Counted from the first letter of the stretch, positions 1 to 6,183 are shown. The stretch: 6,183 bases of DNA from CALMFQ01 sp964495595 (GCA_964495595.1 CAZBWH010000116.1:1-6183); one strand, 5' to 3'. Notes: generated from the sequence alone by a model not told the origin. A program made the numbers and translations.

Positions 1-59
1 CGCTGCCGACCATCAACGGCAAAGTCACCCGCATCCGCCTGGAAACCCTGGACAAGTAA
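1..59 (+). CDS. hom: Homoserine dehydrogenase, C-terminal end only (partial)
   Basis: Only the last 18 codons are in the window, read in the frame starting at base 3 and closed by TAA at 57-59. The visible tail is LPTINGKVTRIRLETLDK. A tail of this kind, ending in a strand like VTRIRLETL, is typical of the C-terminal ACT regulatory domain of proteobacterial homoserine dehydrogenases, which reduce aspartate semialdehyde to homoserine using NAD(P)H. The identification leans heavily on the neighbour: threonine synthase starts nine bases downstream, and hom-thrC is a common operon order in beta- and gammaproteobacteria. The ACT domain is where threonine feedback usually acts. With so few residues visible, another gene cannot be excluded from the sequence alone. 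Confidence 0.68.
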   Translation, partial: LPTINGKVTRIRLETLDK

Positions 60-68
60 GGACTGGCC

Positions 69-1475
69 ATGTTGTACATCAGTACTCGCGGTGGCATGGC
101 CCCGCAATCGTTCTCCGACATTCTGCTCGGTGGCCTGGCGCCCGATGGCGGCCTGGTGGTGCCAAGCGAATTGCCGAAGCTGGACAAGGCCACGTTGGAA
201 AAGTGGCGTGGCCTGAGTTATCAGGATCTGGCTTTCGAAGTGATCAGCCTGTTCGCGACCGACATTCCGGCTGACGACCTGCGTGGCATCATCAACAAGA
301 CTTATACCAAAGAAGCTTTCGGCAGCGACGACATCACGCCGTTGAAACAGCTTGACCCGACCTTGTACATTCTCGGCCTGTCGAACGGCCCGACGCTGGC
401 GTTCAAGGACGTTGCGATGCAGCTGCTCGGCAACCTGTTCGAATACGTACTGGAAAAACGCGGCCAGACGCTGAACATCGTCGGCGCTACCTCCGGCGAT
501 ACCGGCTCGGCGGCCGAATATGCGATGCGCGGCAAACACGCGGTCAAGGTGTTCATGCTGTCGCCGTACGGCAAGATGAGCCCGTTCCAGCGCGCGCAGA
601 TGTACAGCCTGCAGGACGAGAATATCTTCAATATCGCCGTCACCGATATGTTCGATGCGGCGCAGGATATCGTCAAAGCGGTCAACAACGATGCCGAATT
701 CAAGGCACGTTACAAGATCGGTGCGGTGAATTCGATCAACTGGGGCCGCATCGTCGCCCAGATCGTTTATTACTTCAAATCCTACTTCCAGGTGGCGAAA
801 AATATCGGCGATCCGGTGTCTTACGTGGTGCCGTCGGGCAATTTCGGTAACGTCTGCGCCGGCCACATGGCACGCCAGATGGGGCTGCCGATCAAGCGCC
901 TGTTCGTTGCCACCAACGAAAATGACGTGCTGAACGAGTTCTTCAAGACCGGCATTTACCGTCCGCGCCCGGAAACACTGGAAACCAGTAGTCCGTCGAT
1001 GGATATTTCCAAGGCGTCGAATCTGGAGCGTTTCGTGTTCGATGTGGTCGGCCGCGACCCGCAAAAACTGGCTGAACTGTGGCGCCAGGTGGAGAAGGGT
1101 GAAGGTTTCGATTTGTCGCACAGCGAATTCTTCGGCCGCATGCAGGCTGAATATGGCTTCGGTTCCGGCCGCAGCTCGCACGCCGATCGTATTGCGCATA
1201 TCCGCAAAATTCATCAGGACTACGGCGTGGTGATCGATCCGCATACCGCTGACGGCATGAAAGTGGCGCTGGAAAACCGCGACGTTGCAGTACCGACACT
1301 GGTACTGGAAACCGCGCTGCCGGCCAAATTCGAAGAAACCATGGTTGAAGCGCTGGGACAAAAACCGGTACGCCCGGCTGGGCTGGAGAATCTGGAACAG
1401 TTGCCGCAGCGGGTTGAGGTAATACCTGCGGATCTGGCACAGATTCAAGCGTTTATTGCCAGACACGTGGAATGA
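69..1475 (+). CDS. thrC: Threonine synthase
   Basis: This 468-residue cytosolic, PLP-dependent enzyme converts O-phosphohomoserine to threonine and phosphate, the last step of threonine biosynthesis. The N-terminus MLYISTRGG and the LLGGLAPDGGL segment (19-29) are characteristic of the proteobacterial/fungal long form, and the length is normal for it. The PLP lysine is K113 in LAFKD (110-114). SGDTG (142-146) and SGNFGN (256-261) are the cofactor phosphate and ring binding loops of fold-type II PLP enzymes. NSINWGR (221-227) and PHTADG (391-396) are further family signatures. All key residues appear intact. The ATG at 69 is chosen because an AAGGA Shine-Dalgarno (58-62), overlapping the upstream stop codon, lies six bases before it and because the protein then begins with the family's standard N-terminus. 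The gene is the last of its operon, followed by a strong terminator. Confidence 0.98.
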   Translation: MLYISTRGGMAPQSFSDILLGGLAPDGGLVVPSELPKLDKATLEKWRGLSYQDLAFEVISLFATDIPADDLRGIINKTYTKEAFGSDDITPLKQLDPTLYILGLSNGPTLAFKDVAMQLLGNLFEYVLEKRGQTLNIVGATSGDTGSAAEYAMRGKHAVKVFMLSPYGKMSPFQRAQMYSLQDENIFNIAVTDMFDAAQDIVKAVNNDAEFKARYKIGAVNSINWGRIVAQIVYYFKSYFQVAKNIGDPVSYVVPSGNFGNVCAGHMARQMGLPIKRLFVATNENDVLNEFFKTGIYRPRPETLETSSPSMDISKASNLERFVFDVVGRDPQKLAELWRQVEKGEGFDLSHSEFFGRMQAEYGFGSGRSSHADRIAHIRKIHQDYGVVIDPHTADGMKVALENRDVAVPTLVLETALPAKFEETMVEALGQKPVRPAGLENLEQLPQRVEVIPADLAQIQAFIARHVE

Positions 1476-1498
1476 TTTTGTAGCGATACGGTCGAATG

Positions 1499-1526
1499 GG
1501 GTAGCCGTGGCTACCCTGTTTTTTTT
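1499..1526 (+). terminator. Rho-independent terminator after thrC
   Basis: A perfect 8-bp inverted repeat, GGGTAGCC (1499-1506) and GGCTACCC (1509-1516), has two bases between the arms. In RNA the innermost pair would probably open to give a 7-bp stem with a CGTG tetraloop. It is followed by TG and a run of eight T (1519-1526). It starts 24 bases after the thrC stop. There is no T-tract on the opposite strand, so it works only for + strand transcription and separates the threonine operon from the next gene. Confidence 0.95.
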
Positions 1527-1565
1527 GCCGTTGATGACGTGATCATGACCGTACGGCGGATTCGC

Positions 1566-1595
1566 CTGCCAAATCCCGCTGCTTGCGGCCATAAT
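1566..1595 (+). promoter_or_regulatory. Candidate sigma-70 promoter for the receiver-like gene
   Basis: A -10-like CATAAT (1590-1595, five of six matches to consensus) lies 18 bases downstream of a -35-like CTGCCA (1566-1571, four of six). It sits between the thrC terminator and the gene at 1669 and would give a leader of about 65 bases. The terminator implies that a promoter must exist somewhere in 1527-1660. This is the best candidate found by eye, but matches of this quality can occur by chance. Confidence 0.3.
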
Positions 1596-1668
1596 AACGG
1601 TATTCCGAAAGCCGGTCCGCCCGTTTTCTCAGTAGATTCAGTGTGATGGCACCACTCTGGAGGTTGCG

Positions 1669-2430
1669 ATGTCAGTCCCTGTAGTCGTTTTGATCCACGA
1701 TGCCGCCTGGCGTACACAGGTTGTCGAGCATCTGGCTCAGGCCGGCGTTGGCGTGGCGGTGGCCGACGATGTTGCCGAATTGCTGTGGCAGCTCGACCAC
1801 GCCGGTGAACGGGTGGTGTGTGTGCTGGAAAACGATGCGCGCGGCGAGGGGCGGCGGGCGTTTACCGAAATGCTGCGCGCCGGCAAGGGAGCGGTTCCGG
1901 CGATTTTTACCGTAGGCAGTGCTCCGCGCTCGGACACAACCCAGCGCCTGCTGATCGCCGGCGCATTTGCGGTGATCATGAATGGCGCGACAAGCCTGCC
2001 GGAACTGACGCGGCAAATCCTGCGCGCAATCGATCTGAAATTCTGGCGTTACGAGCAATCGCAACCCTGGTCGGCGCTGGCGGCCTCGCGCCTGAACCGT
2101 ATCCGCGATCTGATCATGTACGAGAGCTATCGCGCCCGTGCCAGCGGCGATTCGCGTAGTCTGCACACCTTGCGCGATATTGACGTCGCACTGGAAGCCG
2201 TGCTGGTCATGGATCAGTTTTATCCGTGGCACGCCGTAGTGGCGGTGGATCGCTACGAAGGCAATCTGACCAGCTGGGGGAGGCTGGCGGTATTGCTGGC
2301 CAATAGCCTGGACATGCAGTTACCGGCAAAAGAAGACATGATTCCCTATATCCGCCGCTGTTTCCCCAGCCGCGAATATGTGCGGCTGGACGAATCGGCC
2401 AGCGATTCGGTGGAACAATTCTCGTCGTGA
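1669..2430 (+). CDS. Uncharacterised protein with degenerate receiver-like N-terminus
   Basis: This 253-residue protein is not recognised as a named family. The ATG at 1669 is chosen because a strong GGAGG (1659-1663) lies five bases upstream. Residues 4-121 follow the alternating strand/helix rhythm of a CheY-like receiver: a hydrophobic strand ending in HD (10-11), a strand RVVCVLEND (48-56), a strand AIFTVGS (78-84), and GAFAVIMNGA (98-107) before a final helix. At the usual phospho-acceptor aspartate the best candidate is E54, the switch threonine may be T81, and the conserved lysine of the last strand is replaced, around N105. This would be a pseudo-receiver that is not normally phosphorylated. 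Residues 122-253 are mixed charged and hydrophobic, with no helix-turn-helix, GGDEF, EAL, histidine kinase or HD motif seen. No signal peptide or membrane segment is evident, so it is probably cytosolic. It is apparently monocistronic. That it is a gene is likely; its function is unknown. Confidence 0.82.
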   Translation: MSVPVVVLIHDAAWRTQVVEHLAQAGVGVAVADDVAELLWQLDHAGERVVCVLENDARGEGRRAFTEMLRAGKGAVPAIFTVGSAPRSDTTQRLLIAGAFAVIMNGATSLPELTRQILRAIDLKFWRYEQSQPWSALAASRLNRIRDLIMYESYRARASGDSRSLHTLRDIDVALEAVLVMDQFYPWHAVVAVDRYEGNLTSWGRLAVLLANSLDMQLPAKEDMIPYIRRCFPSREYVRLDESASDSVEQFSS

Positions 2431-2431
2431 T

Positions 2432-3994
2432 TCACACCAGTTTCGGGTAGCCGGTGATCTGCCGGATTTGTTCGTACAACGGCTGCAGTCGCTGATACAT
2501 CGGCTTGTAGACCCGCCGGTACAGTTGCTCGTAAATTTGCGCATGTTGCGGATCGGGCTCGAAGAGTTGCCCGGTACGGGTCATCGCGTCGATCGCACTA
2601 CGGAAATCCGGGTGTAGCTTCAGCCCTACCGCCGCGTTGATCGCCGCACCCAGACCAGAGGTTTCGTAAATGTGTGGCCGTGCGGTCGGCAGATTGAAGA
2701 TATCCGCCGTCAGTTGCATTGCCGCATCGCTCTGCGAACCGCCGCCGGAAATGCGCAGACTGGTGATCGGCGTCCTGCTGCGTTTTTCGATTGCTTCTTT
2801 GCCTTCACGCAATGAATACGCCAGTCCTTCGAGAATCGCCCGGTAGACATGGGCGCGGGTATGTACGTCGCCAAAGCCGATAATCGCCCCCTTGGCCTCC
2901 GGGCCGGGAAAACGGATGCCGGGACTCCAGTACGGTTGCAGCATCAAGCCCATGGACCCCGGCGGCACCGTGTTCACCAGCTCGTCGAACAACATTTCCG
3001 GCACTATGCCCTGATGCTCTGCCGCCATTTTCTCCAGATGGCCGAATTGCTCCTTGAACCAGCTGACCATCCAGAAGCCGCGGAAAATCTGGATTTCGGT
3101 GTTGTACATATCCGGCACCGCCGCCGGGTAGGGCGGAATGAAAGGCATCGCCTCGACATATTTCGGCGTGGTGGTGTTGATAGTGGCCGTGGTGCCATAA
3201 GACAGGCAGCCGATATGCGGCTGCAGGCAGCCGGCGCCGATCACTTCGCACGCCTTGTCCGCGGCAGCCGCGATCAGCGGAATGCCCTCGGGGATGCCGG
3301 TTGCGCTGGCCGCCTCGCGGCTGATCTCGCCGATCACCGTGCCGGGCGGCACCAAATCCGGCAGCATCTCCGGCCGCACCGGCATTGCCTGCCATTTCCA
3401 GTCCCAGCTCGGTGCCCAGTGCTGGCGCTTGAAATCGAACGGTAGATAACCGACCTGAGAGCCGGTCGAATCGACAGCGCGGCCGCATAGCTTGTAATTC
3501 AGATAGCCGCCGAGCATCAGGTATTTGTCGGTCTGGTCCCAGATTTGCGGTTGGTGTTCGGCAATCCAGTTGGCGTCGGCCTCGTGCTGAAAATAGCGGA
3601 TGGTGTAATCGACGCGCGCCAGCTTGAATGCCGCGCGCCACCACCATTTGATCGGCGGTACCTGTTGCGCTTTGCGTTGATCGAGCCAGATGATCGCTGG
3701 GCGCAGCGGCTTGCCATGTTTGTCGAGGTTGATCATGGTGCCGCGCTGGGTGGTCACTGCCACCCCCTTGATCGCGCTTTTTGGGATATGGTTGTCGGCC
3801 CACAGCCGTTGGCAGGCCTGGCATACGGCCTGCCAGTAGCCCTCTGGATCATGCTCGGCCCAACCGGGATGATCGGAGAAATAGGCATGCAGATGCACCT
3901 GCGATTTGGCCACCAGATGGCCGTGCAGGTCGAACAGCAGCGCACGTACGCTCTGGGTTCCGTTGTCGATGCTGAGCAGGTATTCGTTGGCCAT
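2432..3994 (-). CDS. FGGY-family carbohydrate/polyol kinase
   Basis: This 520-residue protein belongs to the FGGY family (glycerol kinase, xylulokinase and relatives), which phosphorylates sugars or polyols with ATP in the cytosol. The length is typical. The N-terminal lobe begins with the phosphate-binding loop SIDNGTQSVRALLFD (8-22). GWAEHDPEGYW (44-54), TTQRGT (81-86) and IIWLDQR (101-107) are family positions that shape the substrate site. AAADKA (243-248) holds the likely catalytic base D246. SYGTTA (265-270) and SGGGSQSD (416-423) are the ATP-lobe motifs. In glycerol kinase the second of these positions reads QRE, whose Glu binds glycerol; here it is QRG, so the substrate may not be plain glycerol. 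An unusual KWWWR stretch lies at 116-120. The ATG at 3994 has no recognisable Shine-Dalgarno; the gene follows the dehydrogenase gene by 21 bases and may depend on translational coupling. It is the last gene of the cluster. Family assignment is firm, substrate is unknown. Confidence 0.93.
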   Translation of the reverse strand: MANEYLLSIDNGTQSVRALLFDLHGHLVAKSQVHLHAYFSDHPGWAEHDPEGYWQAVCQACQRLWADNHIPKSAIKGVAVTTQRGTMINLDKHGKPLRPAIIWLDQRKAQQVPPIKWWWRAAFKLARVDYTIRYFQHEADANWIAEHQPQIWDQTDKYLMLGGYLNYKLCGRAVDSTGSQVGYLPFDFKRQHWAPSWDWKWQAMPVRPEMLPDLVPPGTVIGEISREAASATGIPEGIPLIAAAADKACEVIGAGCLQPHIGCLSYGTTATINTTTPKYVEAMPFIPPYPAAVPDMYNTEIQIFRGFWMVSWFKEQFGHLEKMAAEHQGIVPEMLFDELVNTVPPGSMGLMLQPYWSPGIRFPGPEAKGAIIGFGDVHTRAHVYRAILEGLAYSLREGKEAIEKRSRTPITSLRISGGGSQSDAAMQLTADIFNLPTARPHIYETSGLGAAINAAVGLKLHPDFRSAIDAMTRTGQLFEPDPQHAQIYEQLYRRVYKPMYQRLQPLYEQIRQITGYPKLV

Positions 3995-4015
3995 GGGTCG
4001 GTATTCAGTGGTGGG

Positions 4016-5593
4016 TTAGGCCGCGTTTTCGGCGGGCAGGCTGTAATGGCTGGCGATCAGCGCCAGGTATTGTTCGCATTCGTTTTGCCAGCGCTGTTCG
4101 TTCCAGCCCAGCTCGGCGCAGGCCAGCATCCCGATGCGCGGCAGCAGCTCGGCGCCGCCGTGTGGCACCAGCAGGCCCAGTCGGGTGCGGCGCAGCAGCA
4201 GATCCTGCAGGTGCACCACCTGCTCGTTGCGCGCCGCCCAGCGCAGCTCGGCCCAGCAGATGTCGGTGGTGGCTACGGTGTGCAATTCGCCCGGTTGCGC
4301 CAATGCCAGCAGCGCCTTTGCCTGCGCGCCGTAGCGGCCGCTGAGCCGGGCCGCCAGCCGTGGCGAAAGGCTGTGTTGATCCAGTGCCGGCGCCGGGGTG
4401 AAAATCGGTTCCGGCGTCAGATCGGCATCCCAATCCGGCAGCAGCGTGCGTACCTTGGCCAGCGCATCCAGCGCAATCACGCGGAACGTGGTCAGTTTGC
4501 CGCCGGTGACCGTCAGCAGCCCGTGCTCCAGCAACACCACATGATCGCGTCCCTCGGCCGATGGATCGGCCTTGCCGGTGTTCACCACCGGGCGTACGCC
4601 GGCGTAGGTCGACAATACGTCCGCCGCACCAAGCTTGAGGTCGGGAAACTGGAAATCCAGCGCCTGCAGCAGATAGGCGACTTCGGCCGGGGTGATTGCC
4701 GCTTCCTGGTTGACGTCGCCGTGGTCGAGATCGGTGGTGCCGACCAGGGTGGCGCCTTCCCACGGGTAGAGGAACACCGGCCGGCCGTCCAGCGGATGCA
4801 TGAAACTCACCGCCTGCGCCACCGGCAGCCGCCAGTGCGGCAGCAGCAGATGGCTGCCGCGCAAGGGGCGCAGCTTGGGCGTCTCGCCGATTGCCACCCG
4901 CAGCTGGTCGGCCCAGGCTCCGGTGGCGTTGATCACCGCCCTGGCGCGTACCGGGTAACTGCTGCCGGTTTCCGCATCGCGAATCTGCGCGCCGCAGACC
5001 TTGCCGTTCTCGCGCAGCAAATCTTCTGCTGGCGCGTAATTCAGCGTGATCGCGCCGTGCTGGCGCGCCTCCTGCAACACGCGCAACACCAGGCGTGCGT
5101 CATCGGTTTTTGCATCCAGATATCTTGAGCCGCCACGCAGGTTCTGGCGCGCGATATGCGGCGCATAAAGCAGGAAATCGTCGGCCTTGTCGTAAGACCG
5201 GCTGCGCTTGCCGGCCAGCAGGTCGTAGACCATCAGCCCGGCGTTCAGCATCAGCTTGCCCGGCTTGCGCCCAGGATAGTCGGCAAAGGCGAAACTCTGC
5301 GGCTCGACCAGCCCCGGCGCCTCACGCAGCAATTGCTGCCGTTCCAGCACGCTTTCGCGGGTCAGGTGCAACGCCCCCTGTTTCAGGTAACGCAGGCCGC
5401 CGTGCACCAGCTTCGACGAACGGCTGGACGTACCCCAGGCAAAGTCGCGCTGCTCAACCAGCAGCGTCTTCAGTCCGCGGCGCGATGCTTCCAGCGCGAT
5501 GCCCGCCCCGGTAATGCCGCCGCCGATCACCAGCAGGTCGAACGGTTGTGCCAGTTGGGCGAACAGCTGGGTTCTGGAAACAGGAACGGTCAC
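4016..5593 (-). CDS. glpD: FAD-dependent glycerol-3-phosphate dehydrogenase
   Basis: This 525-residue protein oxidises sn-glycerol-3-phosphate to dihydroxyacetone phosphate. Family members are peripheral inner-membrane enzymes that pass electrons through FAD to quinone. The FAD-binding dinucleotide fold is VIGGGITGAGIALEASRRG (22-40). It is followed by the GlpD signature GTSSRSSKLVHGGLRYL (54-70), INATGAWAD (221-229), and YAGVRP (330-335) and TGGKLTTFR (363-371), whose R334 and K366 match substrate-binding positions in GlpD. The C-terminal cap domain (about 395-515) contains the usual ARNEQVVHLQDLLLRRTRLG. All main motifs are present and the length is normal. The start is GTG at 5593: an in-frame TAA, the stop of the upstream gene, lies only two codons earlier, and the first internal ATG would remove the FAD site. 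The Shine-Dalgarno is weak (TAAGA). With an alkyl-DHAP synthase-like gene 6 bases upstream and a kinase 21 bases downstream, it may be a specialised paralogue rather than the housekeeping GlpD, so the symbol denotes the family. Confidence 0.93.
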   Translation of the reverse strand: MTVPVSRTQLFAQLAQPFDLLVIGGGITGAGIALEASRRGLKTLLVEQRDFAWGTSSRSSKLVHGGLRYLKQGALHLTRESVLERQQLLREAPGLVEPQSFAFADYPGRKPGKLMLNAGLMVYDLLAGKRSRSYDKADDFLLYAPHIARQNLRGGSRYLDAKTDDARLVLRVLQEARQHGAITLNYAPAEDLLRENGKVCGAQIRDAETGSSYPVRARAVINATGAWADQLRVAIGETPKLRPLRGSHLLLPHWRLPVAQAVSFMHPLDGRPVFLYPWEGATLVGTTDLDHGDVNQEAAITPAEVAYLLQALDFQFPDLKLGAADVLSTYAGVRPVVNTGKADPSAEGRDHVVLLEHGLLTVTGGKLTTFRVIALDALAKVRTLLPDWDADLTPEPIFTPAPALDQHSLSPRLAARLSGRYGAQAKALLALAQPGELHTVATTDICWAELRWAARNEQVVHLQDLLLRRTRLGLLVPHGGAELLPRIGMLACAELGWNEQRWQNECEQYLALIASHYSLPAENAA

Positions 5594-5599
5594 GATGTC

Positions 5600-6183
5600 T
5601 TAATCCATCAAATTGCCGGAGTTCATCACACCATCCGGATCGAATTGCCTGAACAATGCCGCCAGCGTATCCATGCCGAACGGCTGCTTTTCCAGCGGCA
5701 GATAAGGTGCATGGTCCTTGCCGACACCGTGCTGGTGGCTGATGGTGCCGCCGTGGCTGCAGATCGCCTCGCTGACCGCATGTTTCACCGCCTGCCAGCG
5801 TTGCATGTTGGAGGCGAAATCCGGAGCCATTTTCCAGACAAAGGTGGTGTAGACGCTGGAGCCCTGCGGGTAGACGTGCGACAGGTGGGTATAGGTGTGC
5901 ACCTTGTCGCCGAACGCCGCCAGCGCATCGATTGCCGCCTGTTCCACGCCTTGCATCATGCCTTTGACCTTGGGCCAGTCGCAGGCGGTTTCCACCGTGT
6001 CGGCGACGTAGCCGGCCTGCCACAGGGTGTTGCGCAGGTATACCGAACGGAAGCGGTTGGCTTTCCATTTATTACCCATGAAAGTGCCGACATGGGCGCC
6101 GCCCTGTTTGCGCATCAGTTGCAGCGCACTGCTGCGGGCCTGGGCGCAGATTGCCTTGCTGCCGGTCACGCCGAACAGCAGCA
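5600..6183 (-). CDS. FAD-linked oxidase, alkyl-DHAP synthase-like, C-terminal part (partial)
   Basis: About 193 C-terminal residues are present; the frame runs open through the right edge, so the start and the N-terminal FAD-binding (PCMH) domain are outside. The fragment resembles the C-terminal FAD-linked oxidase domain of alkyldihydroxyacetonephosphate synthase (AGPS), which replaces the acyl chain of acyl-DHAP with a fatty alcohol to form the ether bond of ether lipids. Matching features are YLRNTLWQAGYVADTVETACDW (shortened here: YLRN at 6041-6030, then DTVETACDW), the segment GSSVYTTFVWK around the expected active-site tyrosine, and GGTISHQHGVGKD, which aligns with the SHHHGVGK motif of eukaryotic AGPS. 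The end, DPDGVMNSGNLMD, is the standard closing motif of this oxidase superfamily. Many bacterial members are annotated only as FAD-binding oxidases, and some relatives oxidise glycolate or lactate. It is the first visible gene of the cluster with the dehydrogenase, six bases upstream of it and in the same frame. Confidence 0.85.
   Translation of the reverse strand, partial: LLFGVTGSKAICAQARSSALQLMRKQGGAHVGTFMGNKWKANRFRSVYLRNTLWQAGYVADTVETACDWPKVKGMMQGVEQAAIDALAAFGDKVHTYTHLSHVYPQGSSVYTTFVWKMAPDFASNMQRWQAVKHAVSEAICSHGGTISHQHGVGKDHAPYLPLEKQPFGMDTLAALFRQFDPDGVMNSGNLMD

Noticed and set aside
1549..1556. Palindrome CCGTACGG between thrC terminator and the next gene
   Set aside because: An 8-base palindrome alone, without a second copy or a known operator match, is not enough to call a regulator site.
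1672..2232. A 186-codon open frame on the - strand opposite the receiver-like gene
   Set aside because: The + strand frame has a strong GGAGG and an ordered alternating-hydrophobicity protein. The antisense product shows neither a ribosome binding site nor recognisable motifs.
3206..3224. Inverted repeat GCAGCCG-ATATG-CGGCTGC
   Set aside because: It is inside the kinase coding region, without a T-run or repeated copies elsewhere. Such hairpins are expected by chance in GC-rich DNA.
4207..4223. Inverted repeat GCAGGTG-CAC-CACCTGC
   Set aside because: It lies inside the conserved C-terminal domain of the dehydrogenase, has no T-run, and encodes the conserved VVHLQDL segment. It is likely a coincidence of coding sequence.
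4005..4763. A 252-codon open frame on the - strand in another frame of the dehydrogenase gene
   Set aside because: The overlapping frame encodes a full GlpD-family protein with all motifs. This product is low-complexity Arg/Gly/Ala sequence.
3545..5128. A 527-codon open frame on the + strand opposite the kinase and dehydrogenase genes
   Set aside because: It spans two well-supported - strand genes, begins with TTG without a ribosome binding site, and its product is rich in Gln, Arg, Gly and Ala with no domain. It is the open antisense frame expected from GC-rich codon use.

Overview
The window comes from a bacterial chromosome of fairly high G+C content, most likely a betaproteobacterium, possibly of the Neisseriales. 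That placement is an inference. It rests on the hom-thrC gene pair, the character of the threonine synthase, and GC-rich codon use, and no rRNA or other firm taxonomic marker is present. No tRNA, rRNA, CRISPR array, insertion sequence or phage gene is visible, so this reads as ordinary chromosome.

Left part, + strand. The last 18 codons of a gene that is probably homoserine dehydrogenase (hom) end at base 59. Nine bases later comes a complete threonine synthase gene (thrC, 69-1475). Together they form the end of a threonine biosynthesis operon, closed by a strong rho-independent terminator at 1499-1526. After a short intergenic region with a tentative promoter, a separate + strand gene (1669-2430) encodes a 253-residue protein of unknown function. 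Its first half resembles a response-regulator receiver domain that has lost key phosphorylation residues.

Right part, - strand. Three tightly packed genes read right to left. First is the C-terminal part of an FAD-linked oxidase resembling alkyl-dihydroxyacetonephosphate synthase (6183-5600, cut by the window edge). Second is a complete FAD-dependent glycerol-3-phosphate dehydrogenase (5593-4016, GTG start). Third is a complete FGGY-family sugar/polyol kinase (3994-2432). The gaps are 6 and 21 bases, so they are almost certainly one transcript whose promoter lies beyond the right edge. The kinase converges on the receiver-like gene with one base between their stop codons.

The three - strand genes suggest a glycerol-phosphate module: a kinase makes a phosphorylated polyol, the dehydrogenase interconverts glycerol-3-phosphate and dihydroxyacetone phosphate with electrons passing to quinone, and the third enzyme belongs to a family that makes ether bonds on dihydroxyacetone phosphate. 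A role in glycerol ether lipid metabolism is therefore plausible but unproven. This cluster and the degenerate receiver protein are the parts most worth following up.
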